This document shows positions 1 to 12,099 of a DNA stretch of 64,000 nt, piece by piece (position 1 is the stretch's first letter; every line of letters starts with the position of its first letter). The DNA is from Taenia hydatigena (lineage: Eukaryota > Platyhelminthes > Cestoda > Cyclophyllidea > Taeniidae). The DNA lies in assembly GCA_036345935.2 (NCBI GenBank), contig JADWOT020001154.1, positions 62,001-126,000 on the forward strand, given 5' to 3'. The notes under the pieces are model-generated. The model searched no databases and was not told the origin of the DNA. It saw nothing but the letters and a program-made list of their open reading frames with translations. A program made the translations under genes and the position numbers.

Positions 1-2802
1 AGTTTTGTTGAAAAGACGACCATTTCGTAAACAAATTTTTTGGACGAATTTACTGCTTTAGTGTTCCCTTGATTGTCGACATATGGGCGATGTTGGACGT
101 CTGAGGTATGATATTCGAGCAACGCATTGTCATGTTGTGCTGCATCCATTTGGAAATAAGGCATAATTGACTCTTACAAACAACGCATTTAGTCTCTGGA
201 ATAGTTGCCCATTTAGCTCGGTAAATACTTAGTTGGTGCCTTGTTTTTCCAGAGTAAAATTATTAATGCTCCAAGATCAGCCTGATCTTTAGCCTAAGTG
301 GCATTCTAGTTGTCAACACGGTGGAGCAGTGCTAAGGCGACCCCTCTCCTCTTCATCATCAGGCGCACATGACAATGCTACATCTGATCCGCGAGAACCA
401 CACAATTTCGGAGATATTTCACCTGTCGGACTAATGCACGATACTAGTGAGTGTCGACTCTGCTTCAATTCATCATTGCTACCAACAAAGTTTTGGTAGA
501 ATTTCATACACGATTAAAAGTTTGGGAATACCTTTCGTTTTTTACCACCTTGCCCTTCCTAAAGGTGTTTAAAAGGCTTAATTTCTTAGTTAGATTTGCT
601 TTCCAGCTCTTAGGATTTTGCGACTACAGTCCTTTTCAGTGCTCACCGGCAGAGCTGCGGAGTTTTTGGTCGCAAGAGCGACCACGAAAAGAACAACGCG
701 TCGCAGGCGGCCCAGAAGTCTAAGAGTATGATTCGCGTCTTTAGTGGCTGAGGCTTCGGGTCCGGATTCTGGTCAAGGCCATATTCCACCTTCAGCGTGC
801 ATTAAGCACAGTCCGCTATGCGATGTATCACGCAGTGAGATGCTCTCCAGTGTGTGTATGGTAAGTATGAGGCCCCCTCTTGCGAGTGGTGGGGTTGAGG
901 CAATATTGCGGTGTAAGGCGTTATGGAACCATTTGATAAGACAGGATAGAAAAAAATGGGTGCGATATGGGATAATGACAGGAATAGGTATTGTAAATGT
1001 CGTTTTATTAAAGCCGCGCTGAATCCACAATTCGAGTTTTATTTGGGGCAAATGAAGAGTTTGACACAACCTATGACCCCCAGCAAGTCAGCCTTGCCAA
1101 ACGGTTCTTATCTTCTTAACAATCAGGATGTAGTAATGTAGGCTCGAAAAATAGTGTTTCGTAAAAATGGTGGCATCATTACTCGTGTACCGTATAAGTC
1201 CTGCCCATCAGGCACTACAGATGGGGAAATACGAATGTTCAAGGGGCTGAGACCTACGTTTAACGGGTAGTGCCCGTCTTTGCAAAGCGCGGTTTTTGAA
1301 TTGGCGATTATTACAGACATCCTTGCTCATACGTAAACCTTTAATGACCTGAAGTGAAACATCACGGCTCCCTTATTTCATGGCAATACTTCGTAAATAA
1401 GCAAAACTTATTTTCCATACTAACAAGCATAGAGGCTTAAGGCCTTTAAAAATAACAAAACCATATTTTAATGCAGTCCCAGCGATTGCGATTCAGTGCG
1501 AACAACCATTCCGTTACTAAAGATTATTAACAAATTATGCTATTTATGCTCCTCTGCGTTTTAATTAAGTGGAAAGCTAAGAACGGATTCGGTTGGCGCT
1601 TTTGCTTTGCATTATACGTACCGTAGGCTCTTTTACTGAGCACCGCGTGTCTCATCTTCATATCCACTAAAATGTGTCTTTACAGCACAGAATGCAACGC
1701 AGGATATCTGATGTTGGAGGGAATGCAAGAACATTTGCGTTTACGTCATTTATGTAAGTATTTTCTCGTCCGTCAGGCGCATTTTATATGGTTATGGTTT
1801 CACCTCGGTCGATTCCAATTCGCAGGCTTGCACGATGCTTGTTTGGATAGAATGCGGCAATGGACTATCATGCTAGCAAAACCTGTAAGTTTCCTGTATG
1901 TCGTATGTCATTTCCACGCATACGCGTTGCGAATGTTGACCTCATAGGGTAAGAGCATCCACTGAGTAGAGATTGTAGTTATTCCACTGAAATGGAACCA
2001 AAGAAGCACCGATGAGCAAGGCTCTGCCTATGCACAATTAGCTGAGGATTGTTTGTTGAGATAATAAAGCTAACGTTGTGCGTCGCACCAGGTCAGATGG
2101 CAGTTTTACGTTTAACCAGTTTATAGGTGGATTATAGCGCAAAACAAACGTGATAATCATGCGTCTATTCTTTGCAACTGTAGTGCGGTGTTTCTAACAT
2201 TCCCGTATGCACGAACAGCTTCTACTTTTATTGACGCCGTGGTAGTGGTTAAGGCTGCGTTTTCGGTAGATACCTTGTGAAGTAGGCGCTCCAGTTGACG
2301 ACGACGAGCAAGGGGGATAAGCTGTGGTTCACTAAGTGATCCTGACTTTCCGTATTATTAGCCCGATCCCATGTGCCGCTTTCTTCCCTCGGCGATAACA
2401 GCGATTGTTCGTCCATAAACCGCAAGATTTTATTAATCGCGGCTCAGAAAATGAGCGCTTTCGACCAAGGAATATTGCATTGGCCTCCGCTCTGCTTGTC
2501 CGGCGGGCTATATTTGCACTACAGAAGTCTTTCCGATTCCCACAACTTTGTGCGGAAGTAAACCATTTTAAATACCGTGCTGATTCTTAACCCATCATTT
2601 GCACGAAAATTTACGTTATTACTAAATTACCTAGATGGAATTTGCGGTGGGAGTGGTGTGCAATATGGCTGTAATGACCGAGTGGAGATGTAGAGAGGTA
2701 GAGAAATCGGGCTAACGCGATAGTGAGTAGTAAACTCGAGACAGAGGGACAAGACCAAAACACAGCTGGCGGAGCTTGCCAAGAAGGAAATCTATAAATT
2801 GA
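1..2802. other. Gene-poor spacer
   Basis: I recognise no gene, repeat or RNA here. Several open frames of 60-100 codons exist on both strands, overlap each other and resemble no family known to me. One plus-strand frame near 290-510 contains a serine-rich stretch and a CxxC pair (ECRLC) but has no clear start or splice context. It could be a remnant exon or chance. Confidence 0.4.
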
Positions 2803-2874
2803 GCTGGTGTGGCCTAATGGATAAGGCGTCTGTCTCCAAAATAGAAGGATGCGGATCTTAGTTCTGTCACCGGT
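2803..2874 (+). tRNA. Decayed tRNA (tRNA-Arg-like body), probably a pseudogene or tRNA-derived repeat
   Basis: The 72 bases fold as a cloverleaf: 7-bp acceptor stem with wobble pairs, positions 8-9 TG, D stem GCCT/AGGC around loop AATGGATA, anticodon stem TCTGT/ATAGA around loop CTCCAAA, variable region AGGAT, and T stem GCGGA/TCTGT. The A-box region TGGCCTAATGGATAAGG is the classic eukaryotic tRNA-Arg form. The loop as written gives anticodon CCA (Trp), one base away from CCT (Arg). The T loop TCTTAGT lacks the normal TTCRA, so the B box is damaged and the gene is probably dead. It could equally be the head of an old SINE. No A-rich tail or Pol III T-run terminator lies close by. Confidence 0.55.
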
Positions 2875-4458
2875 GCCTTGTTGGTGACTTCACTAAGCCA
2901 ATTGTTCTCCTGTCAGTGACATCAGTGATGGCTTAATAATTGGCGATGCGATATCTAACTCAACATTCCTCGCTAGTTAGGTCTCCTCATTCCGTGTGTT
3001 GGGATAACTTTTGCCGTCGCTCCATTGGCTCCTCCAGATTGAGGTTGTGTACGTGCAGGAATGCACGTAGCCATAAAGGCATGTAAATTGACAAAAGCTA
3101 TGGAGCTGACCACGTGTAGCATTGCCTTTCTGCTCCCACAATGGCGTCAACAGAGATTTGACCTCGAATAGGATGATTATGGTTCGCTAACGTTTACGGC
3201 CACACTATGGAAATGCCTAGATTAGCAATAGTCGACTGTTCCATTGATAAATCGTTCTTTTGCATCCTGTCTGCTCGTTCAGCTGACAGTGGGTAGATGT
3301 TCACACCAAAGCATTTAAGCAGAATGGATTAGAGTGGTTTTGATGTGAGCTGGGTGCATGTTAGCAGCTCCTCGGAGATGATAGCTAGAAGTGTAGACGC
3401 AGAATAATAACGCATTCGTAAGTAAAAGCCAAGATGGAGGATGGTAGTGGCCGTGCGGATGCGGCCCAGCCTGTCTAAATGTAAAATTCGCAATCTAAGT
3501 GCTTGATATTCCGAATCCGCACTTTAAACACTGTCACTCTTGACTTATTTCTCCATCTGCTAGTGATGACTGCAATAATTAATATCTGATGGGCGTCAGA
3601 GACCCCAAGCTGGCTAGTAATTTTCCCTTGTGGAAGTGCAAAGGATCCACCAGATGGGTTATACAGTCATAGTCTTAATGCCTATAAGCATTCTTTAAAA
3701 ATCTTATTCGGCAGATAATATAATCCATATTTATTTGTTGGACAATGATCAACAAATACTACTTTTGGTGCTCATAACAGAGATATGCGTTCCTAATGCC
3801 ACATCGCATAAGGTAAAAGCATATGACCAGACGAGCGTGTTTAATTCCGTGAAGTTGGTTGTGAATAAATGTGGATAAAAGCACTGGGGTCTTCTCATGC
3901 AGTCAAGAACTGCACTCACTTAGTTGCAATTATAGAATCATTCTCAACCATCAAGGAGAGATCGCGCGTCAACAAACTTTGAACTCTCAAAATATTTAGG
4001 GTGCTTTCTTTGAATCATTTGCTATTATTAAGTAGATCTCGTAGGCGCGTTTAAAATTTTGTCTGCTGATTTAACGAAAACATTTAACTGTTAGTTGATA
4101 TTTACTTCCAGATGATTAGGAAAAGTTAAGAGCTTGAGGCTAAAATGGAGAAGCATAAAGCTAAAGTTTGGTGACCGAGAGTTGAACAAATAAAAATAGC
4201 AGGCAGGTATTTTTAGCAACAGTGCTATCATTAAACCGTTGCCTAAAAAGGCAAAGTGGATGACCTCGCATTTTTGCTACGAAACAGTTGAATAGTTTAG
4301 CTTGACCGAAAGGTCGAGTTTGCCGTTTAGACTTACGTTAAGGGAGTCAAACTTTAACTAGAGAAGGCGAGGCAAGGAACTGACACTGCATAAAATCCCA
4401 AATTCTGACCACCATATAATGGTATCGTCATCGCTGTTACCACTGCGGTTAATGCGAT
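2875..4458. other. Spacer without recognised features
   Basis: AT-rich, ORF-poor sequence. I see no coding relic and no repeat that recurs elsewhere in the window. Confidence 0.4.
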
Positions 4459-4565
4459 GATCACCCCTCCTCCTCGCCCTTCGTCGCCGCTTGACATGTC
4501 TGCTTCCTAAGGCATCTAACGCAAACACTGCCACTACCACTGCAACAGGCGTCAATGGAAGTGTT
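4459..4565 (+). repeat. Dispersed repeat, copy 1 (pairs with 37151-37260)
   Basis: About 105 bp align with 37151-37260 on the same strand. Shared blocks include CTGCTTC, AAGGCATCTA and CGCAAAC, then an ACCACTA block and a GGCGTCA block in the same order and spacing. The other copy carries a tRNA-like string (GTCGGCTAGAGCG), so the family may be tRNA-derived, but neither copy folds into a convincing cloverleaf. This copy is C-rich on the plus strand, which makes a spurious arginine-rich open frame on the minus strand. Confidence 0.5.
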
Positions 4566-5741
4566 AGTAATTCATGCTTACAAAAATGTCGGCGTTACCG
4601 CATTTCCGTTGCGAAGAGTGGATCGATATGAGAAAGTGGTGCTCTGTGCTTGATAAGCACGAACTGTATCAGGCTGTACAATTACCTCAATTCTAGTTAG
4701 TGCTTGAGCCATGCCCTAGCTACGAACGCATTGAATAGTGCCTCTGCAGCTGCTATCTTAAGTCCCATCTCTCGCTAATTTTAATGCCGATTTAATGCAC
4801 ATTCTTTATTAGCTAATGGTTTAATGATCCGCTTGATCTCATAACTAAAAGTGGTTCATCGAACATGCTAACTGTGTTGAGAATAGACACCCTCACTGTA
4901 GACGAACTGACCTCTTTTATAAGAGATTTTGTTGCTTGAATTGTCTAAAACCACGAAAAAGTCATTATTTAATCTATGAGTAATCTTAGCTTGAAGCCTC
5001 ATAACTGGTTTTGCTACGAAAGGCAATTGGTGCCCTATATGCATCCAACGATGTTTATGCAACATTGCTGATTTAACATGCATTCGGCCAGTCAGGATTG
5101 CGTGCCACTACTTATTTCAATAGGCAGTAATCCCGAAATACTGTACATTTTAATGTGTAATTTAACTGGTCATGTTCTACAAAAATTAAGAGATGAATCG
5201 GCTGATCCTTCAAATGCGTGTAAGGCATTAGAAATGTGCTTTCATGCTGCCTTCTTACCCAAGTACTAGCATGCAATGAGCAATCAGTAAAAAGGAGGTG
5301 TGAGAATAATTGCTGTGGAAGAACAAACAAAGGGGTCTTCAAATGTGTTTCGGGTTCAAGATGCAACTTGGTCGCCACTCTCAATTTAAGTGCAAGTTAG
5401 GTTCTATTGGTCACTTTATCGGTCTCTATGAAGACCTCAGGAATGCCTCCCTTGTGTGAGCAGTGCAAAATCACAGTACTGCCTACTGGTAAAACGGATT
5501 TAGCAGTCTTACGTCTACTATTTTGTGTGTTGGTAAAGGGAAAGCGAAAGTGAAATCACTTAGTTGTGCTTTTAAACAGCTACTAATCCAGCATCTTCTA
5601 TATCTTTACGGGAGCTACTAACGCTTTAGTATTAGATGGCCATTCAAAGATGTTTCCCTCCCTAATGGATCATTTACCAAGTGTGCGAATATCAGTAGAG
5701 GTTGGCTAGTGCTAAGGCAGCAGTTATTCCATTTTACAGTG
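4566..5741. other. Spacer before the kinase relic
   Basis: Several open frames of 60-90 codons lie at 4868-5384 on both strands. None resembles a known family and they overlap one another, so I do not call a gene. Confidence 0.35.
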
Positions 5742-6670
5742 ATGTCAGATTTCGAGCTTTCTAGCATTCCACAACTCGGAAAACTTAAAGGAGGCTTGGT
5801 AAAAAGTTATTTTAACTTTCTAGTCACGTACGGGGTGTTTACAAGTGTCTCGATCGAAAGTCGGGGCATTAGGTTTGGGCATTCTGACCAAGGTGTACCT
5901 CAACTGTTCTCCGGGAAATTGTGCTCCTAGATGATCCCGAACACCCTAACGTTGTGACGTACATCCCAAAGACCTATGACCTTTTATGGTCAAGAACACG
6001 TTATTCTATGCGATGGCCAAATATATATCTAGTTTCTGAATGTTTAATTGCGAGTCTCAGGCTGCAGTTGGATCCTAATTCTAAAAACACTAGATTGCCC
6101 CTAGGAACTGTTAAATTAGGATTTTACTTTTACTGATTTTGTATCTAGTTATTAATGCACTAAATGCAGTAGGCTCTTGGGTATTACCAAGTGGGCCGCA
6201 TTATCCACCGTGATTTAAACCCCAAAACGTACTGGTCGATGTTGTGAAGGTGGCTGACTTTGGCTTCACGCGTCGACTCATGAGTTAGAATCTGCTTTCC
6301 TTGAAATGTCCTAAAGTATTTGTCTAAATAACTGATCCTAAAATGCTGTAGGTCGGCGCTCTATGGTACCACTCTCGTGAGGTTCTACTGGGCGAGACCC
6401 TCTATTGTTGCAGCGACGGTAAGAGGTTTCTGAGCTGCATTTTTGCAGAATAGTCCACAGGAGATTTGCTATTCAGCGATGACTCAGAAATTAGCAAAAT
6501 TGTCCGCCCATCCCAAATAAAGGGGGTACTGACAGAGGTAACTCGGTTGGACGTTAAAAGACTGCCTAATTATAGCACCGGATTGTTTCTGTCTTGGCAA
6601 AGCAATAGACTTTGCTCCTAAAATAAGTTTATGCGTACACTTGATGCGGACGCATCGCCACTATTTTTCT
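5742..6670 (+). pseudogene. Cyclin-dependent kinase pseudogene (PSTAIRE-type, CDK1/2/5-like)
   Basis: A protein-kinase relic is readable across several frames in the order of a CDK. It runs: LGKLKGG (glycine loop), TYGV, then TSTVLREIVLL (PSTAIRE helix), HPNVV, NIYLVSECL (usual LYLVFEFL), RIIHRDLNPK (HRD loop, about 6200), KVADFGFTR (DFG, about 6250), LWYHSREVLLG (usual WYRAPEVLLG), SCIFAE (usual GCIFAE), LLFSDDSEISKI (usual PLFPGDSEIDQL), and LPNYST near the GVTSLPDY region. The catalytic Asp and the DFG motif survive. The VAIK lysine and the APE motif do not. The frame changes repeatedly and stops fall inside core motifs. Total length (about 930 bp) matches an uninterrupted CDK of about 300 residues, which suggests a processed or intronless source. 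A start at ATG 5742 (MSDFELSS) is plausible. Confidence 0.78.
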
Positions 6671-9600
6671 AAGTCCTCATTCCCTTATAAACAGATGAAT
6701 TTTTCCAACAAGCTAACTTATATTACATAATTTGCATTGTTTTGATGGACCTAGGAAGGCGAAGTCCTTGTTTACGTGCAGTCACTAGCTCATTTAAACC
6801 TGCTCAATTCTTCTCTTCAACCCGCCATCTCGCATGAATGCGTAGCAGGCTATTCGCATCCCTTCTTTGCCAACCTTGGCAAAAAATCGCTACCTGTAAT
6901 TGGCGAGTAGTAGGTTGGCCTACCATTTACTAGAATCCCACGGAATTCACTGATCTATTCATCGCCTTAATCAACACTGACAAGAGTGACTTAGAAAGTC
7001 AATGAAAGAGGTAGATGAATTCTCGAAGAAGATGGCAGTTGTTCTTCCTTTGTTTTTCTTTCAAAACTTCTTTGGCTTAAAAATGATGTTCTATTGCTAT
7101 CTTGTTAAGCTGAGGGACAGGGACAATAACCGAAAACCAACCGAAACTAACGGCAGAATAAAGCAAAATTAAATCGGCATTTCTAAGCAAATACAACTAC
7201 ACGAACATTATGTTGAATTCGAAAAATAGACTGGCACAACATTCGTACTTGACTCCCTCACTGCATGCTAAGTAGGTGCGAGGTTTTCACTTTATTCCCC
7301 GTGGTAAAACCTGTGGCCAAATGAACGTCAAGACCACTTCTGATCGCTTACAAAAGTGTGTTCACCAACAATTCTTTTTTCTCGTAAATTCATATGGATA
7401 AATTTTACCCCACAATGAGTACTCGGGGTGACTAAGAGGCATGTGCCTCCCCCCTCCTCCACAACGCACGAACGTAATGCTTTCTGACGTGTATTTGGCA
7501 ATCTTTGCAGCCATCTCGACTTGGCGCAATGACATAGGCCGAGCAACACAGAAAATCAGTTTTTATTTAGAGACACCGATTCAGCCCACCAAATAAATTC
7601 TGATGGCAATCAGTACGCCATTAATGTTCGTTTTTCCGATTCCGTCCCCAAAATAAGTTGAATATTAGGAAACAAATCAGAGACATTAGATGTCAATGGC
7701 AACGCTACTAGGATCCAACAAAAATACAGAGAACAAAATGAGATAAATCACAACAGCTACCATTATGGTAGCGCTCCACGAAATTAGAAATAAACCAACG
7801 AGGCATAAGATGGACGTTACGGCTCTACATGTTTACTGGCTGGCTTGTTTTCAACGCATGCAGCATCCACCTATAAAGACGCCCGGATGGCTGAATCATG
7901 CAGTACGCTACAGAAATCAACTCTCAAGATATGACCATTTACCCATTAAAATTACCCACATCAAAGAAGTCCAATAATCCACCAAGAACGATCCTATGCA
8001 TATTTCACTGCCTCAATCCCAACCGATATGCTTATAGTACTTCAAATCAGTGATTTATAATAAACCAATTAGGAAGACGTTCTAGAGTGAGCATGGGGCC
8101 CATTTGAAATAACCATCACGCCAAATATATGTAACGTTAGTAATTGAAGAGAGGGCAATTGCTGCAGCTCCCATCCGAGATTCCACCGGAGACACAATCT
8201 TTTAAGCGTTCGCCTTCGCTACATGTTCGTTGCCATGGTGCCGCAGTTCTCTGCCCCACAGGAGAGCTTAATGAATCACACGTTTCAAACTGAGCGACGA
8301 GCCTCACGATGAAAGGATACGAGCTCTTTCAGCGCAACAATGGCTGTACAGCACAGAGGAGACATTTACCTTATCTCTTGCAACTGAGAGATTGAAAGCA
8401 CCAATCCTTCTTAGGAGCGGAGAAACTATGCCCATACGCGGAAATCCTTCCGATTTGCAACCAACACAGCTACTTTTGTTACAGCACTTGGACAAGATTT
8501 ACCTACGGGAAAATCAAAATCCTGCGTAAACATGCTTAAGTTGGACCATGAAGCGGAAGTAAAGTATCGACTTATGATTTTGGCACTTTCGAATCCAAAT
8601 TGTTGGGGATTAATTCTTCACTCAGTAAAAATGAGCTACGCCCACGGGTTCGACGCCTTCATAAGGGTAGAAATATTTCATCTATTCACTAAGGTCAGCA
8701 TACGATCCTTCATTTTTACTCGCCATTGAAGTCAGCAAACTCCTTGTCCACTAGGGTAGGGAAAAGGAAGTGCCGCAAAGGCTCTAGCTGATAAGCGGAT
8801 GCTCACGATAAGCCGCTGGGATAACCAAAATTCAGTTTTGAGCTCAGCAATGCGCTAGAGGACAAAAGTCGAGGCAACGCTTTGCATATTGCGGTTGCTA
8901 CATTATCTGCACACCGGCTCCTTGGCGCAATTGTTTGGTTTCATCAAACAACTACCATGGAACCTCAAACGTTGTCTAACTCGTCTAAAACAGTTTGCCT
9001 GCCCTCAAGTGACAAATCCATCGTTTTGGTATGCAAGTTCTTGCGCAAAAATAAAAAAGCTGGTAGGGGATGATGAAAAATCAGATCCTCATCTTCTGCT
9101 ACAATTTGAAGACAAAACCACTCGAAACAGCAGACGCCATCCCCTGTAAAAAGTGCTTCGAGTAAATGGGTGTAGTCTACACCAGACTTTAATCAAGCAT
9201 GACAATGGAATTCGAGCAAATCACGACATGCATTACACACATGAAATCAGGAAGCCTCAAAAATCGATAGCCGCACTTCCATGCTAGTATAAGGGTTCAG
9301 CTAGGAGCATAACTGGAGAATTTTCACAACAAATATTCACATACCTCGGCCCATTTGCGCAAACGGCAAGCCACGCACCAAAACCCAGTATTTTGCACAT
9401 GCCGCCAAAAGTATGAAAAGGATATTGAGTGTAGTAAAAGCAAAACACATTTCACAAGAAATATTATTTACTCTAAAATCGACAAAACTTGAGTTAAAAT
9501 TAATTTTATGTAAATAAATGCAAGCTTTTAAGAAGTGCAACTTTGAAAATCATTAGAATGAGACTTTAAAACGATGCTTCGTAGTTCTAATGGTTATTAG

Positions 9601-9899
9601 TAACACAGATAAGAATTTTTCTGCAACTTAAGTCCTTACTTGCATGTTTTTTGTTTAGCTACGTTAGGCAATGATAATATTTCTGTGTAGTGCTCATGTT
9701 TCTTTAAACATACCTCTTCGGACGAGAGGCAGGAACGCAGCTTGAATCCCTCGGCGCCGACGAAGGCCATCATACAATGCTTTATGATCAGCAGAAGATT
9801 TGCAGTTCTGTCAAAGACAATAAAAATGTTTCGGAACCGTCACCTTATATCAGCAATAGCCGCAGGAAAGGGAAGGAGAATGAATAAATCCATAAGAAT
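6671..9899. other. Spacer with one exon-like open frame
   Basis: No family recognised. The best candidate is a plus-strand open frame at 8275-8529 (84 codons and a stop, no early ATG). It has coding-like composition and lies just after a strong acceptor (pyrimidine tract ending CCCCACAG at 8261), but every frame read straight from that acceptor meets a stop. Other open frames (7328-7549 minus, 7765-7977 plus, 8532-8729 plus, 8889-9149 plus) resemble nothing I know. Confidence 0.3.
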
Positions 9900-11250
9900 T
9901 TAACCTGTATAAATGATATTAGATAAAGACAGTGCGTGTTGCCAAGAGCATATTTTTCTGCCTTACTACAGTCGTCGTTTTCTGTCGCTTAATATCGATT
10001 CCGCCTGGTGCTTCGTCGCCAACACTCCAGCACCTACCCGTCTAAATCCCTTACGGTTTTGTGCACTGGCAATCTCACTTCCCGTTGCCCCTGTTCAGAA
10101 ATTTAATCCTCATTAATCCTAAGCATTTTAAGCTGTTCAACCACAAATCATGACCATATGGTCTGCGTTTTCTACCTCTGTGCCTCGTTCACTTCTACAT
10201 TTCTGCTTCCTGTTATTCGTAGCATATTGTTCCATGTTACCAACTCATTTTTCTTCCACAAACGGCTACTTTCTATAACAATACTTACATACTTCCATAT
10301 TATCCTCTTATCAGCATGTTATCACATATGAGCCCAATCCTATACCACTCCCTCACAATTTCTGTTGAAGTACCTACTTTAAAAAAACAGTCTGATTGCC
10401 TGCTCATCCAACTCAATATCTTCTTGCTTTTCATTGCTTCCAATTGTCTAGTGTCTGTTATTTCTAAATCTAGTCGTTCACACATCGACATCCCTTCCCT
10501 TCCTGTCTGGCTAGGTTCCCACCCCTCGCCTTCATCTTCTACTTCTTCTCACACTAAAAACTGATCTTTCTACTTATCAGCCCCGGCCCATTCTAAACCA
10601 TCAGTTTGTATCAAACTACGGCCCGGTTTATTAACAACTTACTCCAGTCCCACTAACCGTAACTGCATATTGGATGTTGCCTCACAATCTGGCCATCCCC
10701 ACGACTTCCATTGTCTGCAAGGCCACCTCCTCACGTTCCCAGCTCAAGCACCCATACAGGCACGTAGTTCTCTCACTATCTACTTTATTCCCACTTTATA
10801 TCTACCCACACCCATTTTTATAACCGTTCTCATCACTTTCCCGTTCAGCACCTTCATTTGTGCACCTCAGTGAGACATCAGGCTTCTAGCTGCCATCAAC
10901 ACAGAGGCTAATTCTCTACAAAGCAGTCCAAATTTCTCGCCAGATATTCAGTTCGCATCACTCAACGGCCTGCTTCTCAATACATTTGCCTCAGCTCCTC
11001 TACAGTCATCTAGCCCAAACCATTCCACTTATGTTAGGTTTCAACGTTTCTGCCTCGCCAACTGTTCCGCCTCTCTATTCCCACTTCTACCTATTTGCCT
11101 GTCTATCTAAGGCATATCCCCCGAGTCCCTTACATCTCTGTTTAGCGTTCGCCTACTCACTTATGCGAATTGTACCGACAGGAGATGGGCATAGCAAGCA
11201 GTTAAATAAATGCCGCCTCTCCTCCAGCGTGCCAATGCTCTAACGGCTCT
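9900..11250 (+). other. Pyrimidine-rich strand-asymmetric block
   Basis: The plus strand is roughly 70% C+T in the lines I counted, mostly as CTTCC, TTCTC and CCCAC strings. No unit repeats at a fixed period. Open frames on the plus strand here (9913-10116, 10316-10564, 10670-10873, 10986-11243) are rich in Ser, Pro, Leu and Phe because of the base bias and are not called as genes. Confidence 0.5.
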
Positions 11251-12099
11251 GTGCATAGTGTCGCCATTGTCAAAAGGGAAATGCCCTCTTTACTTACGTT
11301 AAATGACCCATTTTGCGGTCCAACTCAACCAAAAGCAGTGACTTGCCTTGTCAGCCAAATTGTCTCGCCACCTTATAAGACAACAGAAGAGACTGCCGCT
11401 CCCTCTCAGTGACCACCGAAGGTGACCTAAATGCAAGCAATGCAGTTTATGGTGTTCCAGGTGGAAGCGATGGCGCGAAACCATCTGCTATCAAGCCGGG
11501 CCTGCCTGCCCCAATTAAAATGCAACGCGATCGGATAATATCCGGTTATTATGCACCAGAGCAGCTTTAAACACTATGCGTAGAAGAAGCGCGAAAATCT
11601 AACGACGATCAGTTAGAAGCCCATGCCAGTGATAATTGAACAACGCGCTAGTACTATTCTAGATTTACTCAGAATCCGCCGACTACTTTGCCAGAGTGAC
11701 CGAGAAGTCTTGCTTTGAAACTAAAGAAAGCATAGCACATTCTACAAATGAACTCACCATCCACGGTCTAATACCTATCCTTTGAAAGTTGTAGCAGCGG
11801 AATCCGTGTATTGTGCAGTCATGGGACTTACTGCCTTACTTTCCCTCATTAACCTGCTGACGGAACCAAAAACAATGTTTTTTTTTCGGTAGGAGAGCTT
11901 AAAGCACTCAACGTGCAAAATCGCTATGCAACCTAAAAAGCATTCTGACATTGGATGCAAGTCATGAAGGATGACCACCTACCCTACACACAAAATGTGC
12001 AAGTAAATTAGGGTGGATACCCGAAAAACCAACATGCAAGTCGAGCGGTTGTTTGGTCGCCTGACTGGTCTTGGTACATCATTAAACGTCTTAAATGTC
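11251..12099. other. Spacer; one small open frame at its end
   Basis: Ordinary AT-rich sequence. A plus-strand frame at 12034-12189 opens with ATG and runs 51 codons (MQVERLFGRLTG...). The composition looks codon-like but I do not recognise the product, and no splice or promoter signal supports it. Confidence 0.3.

Noticed and set aside
3194..3230. GTTTACGGCCACACTATGG resembling the start of 5S rRNA
   Set aside because: Similarity stops after about 20 bases and the internal control region is absent.
10316..11243. Several Ser/Pro/Leu-rich open frames
   Set aside because: They are explained by the pyrimidine bias of the block and carry no motif.
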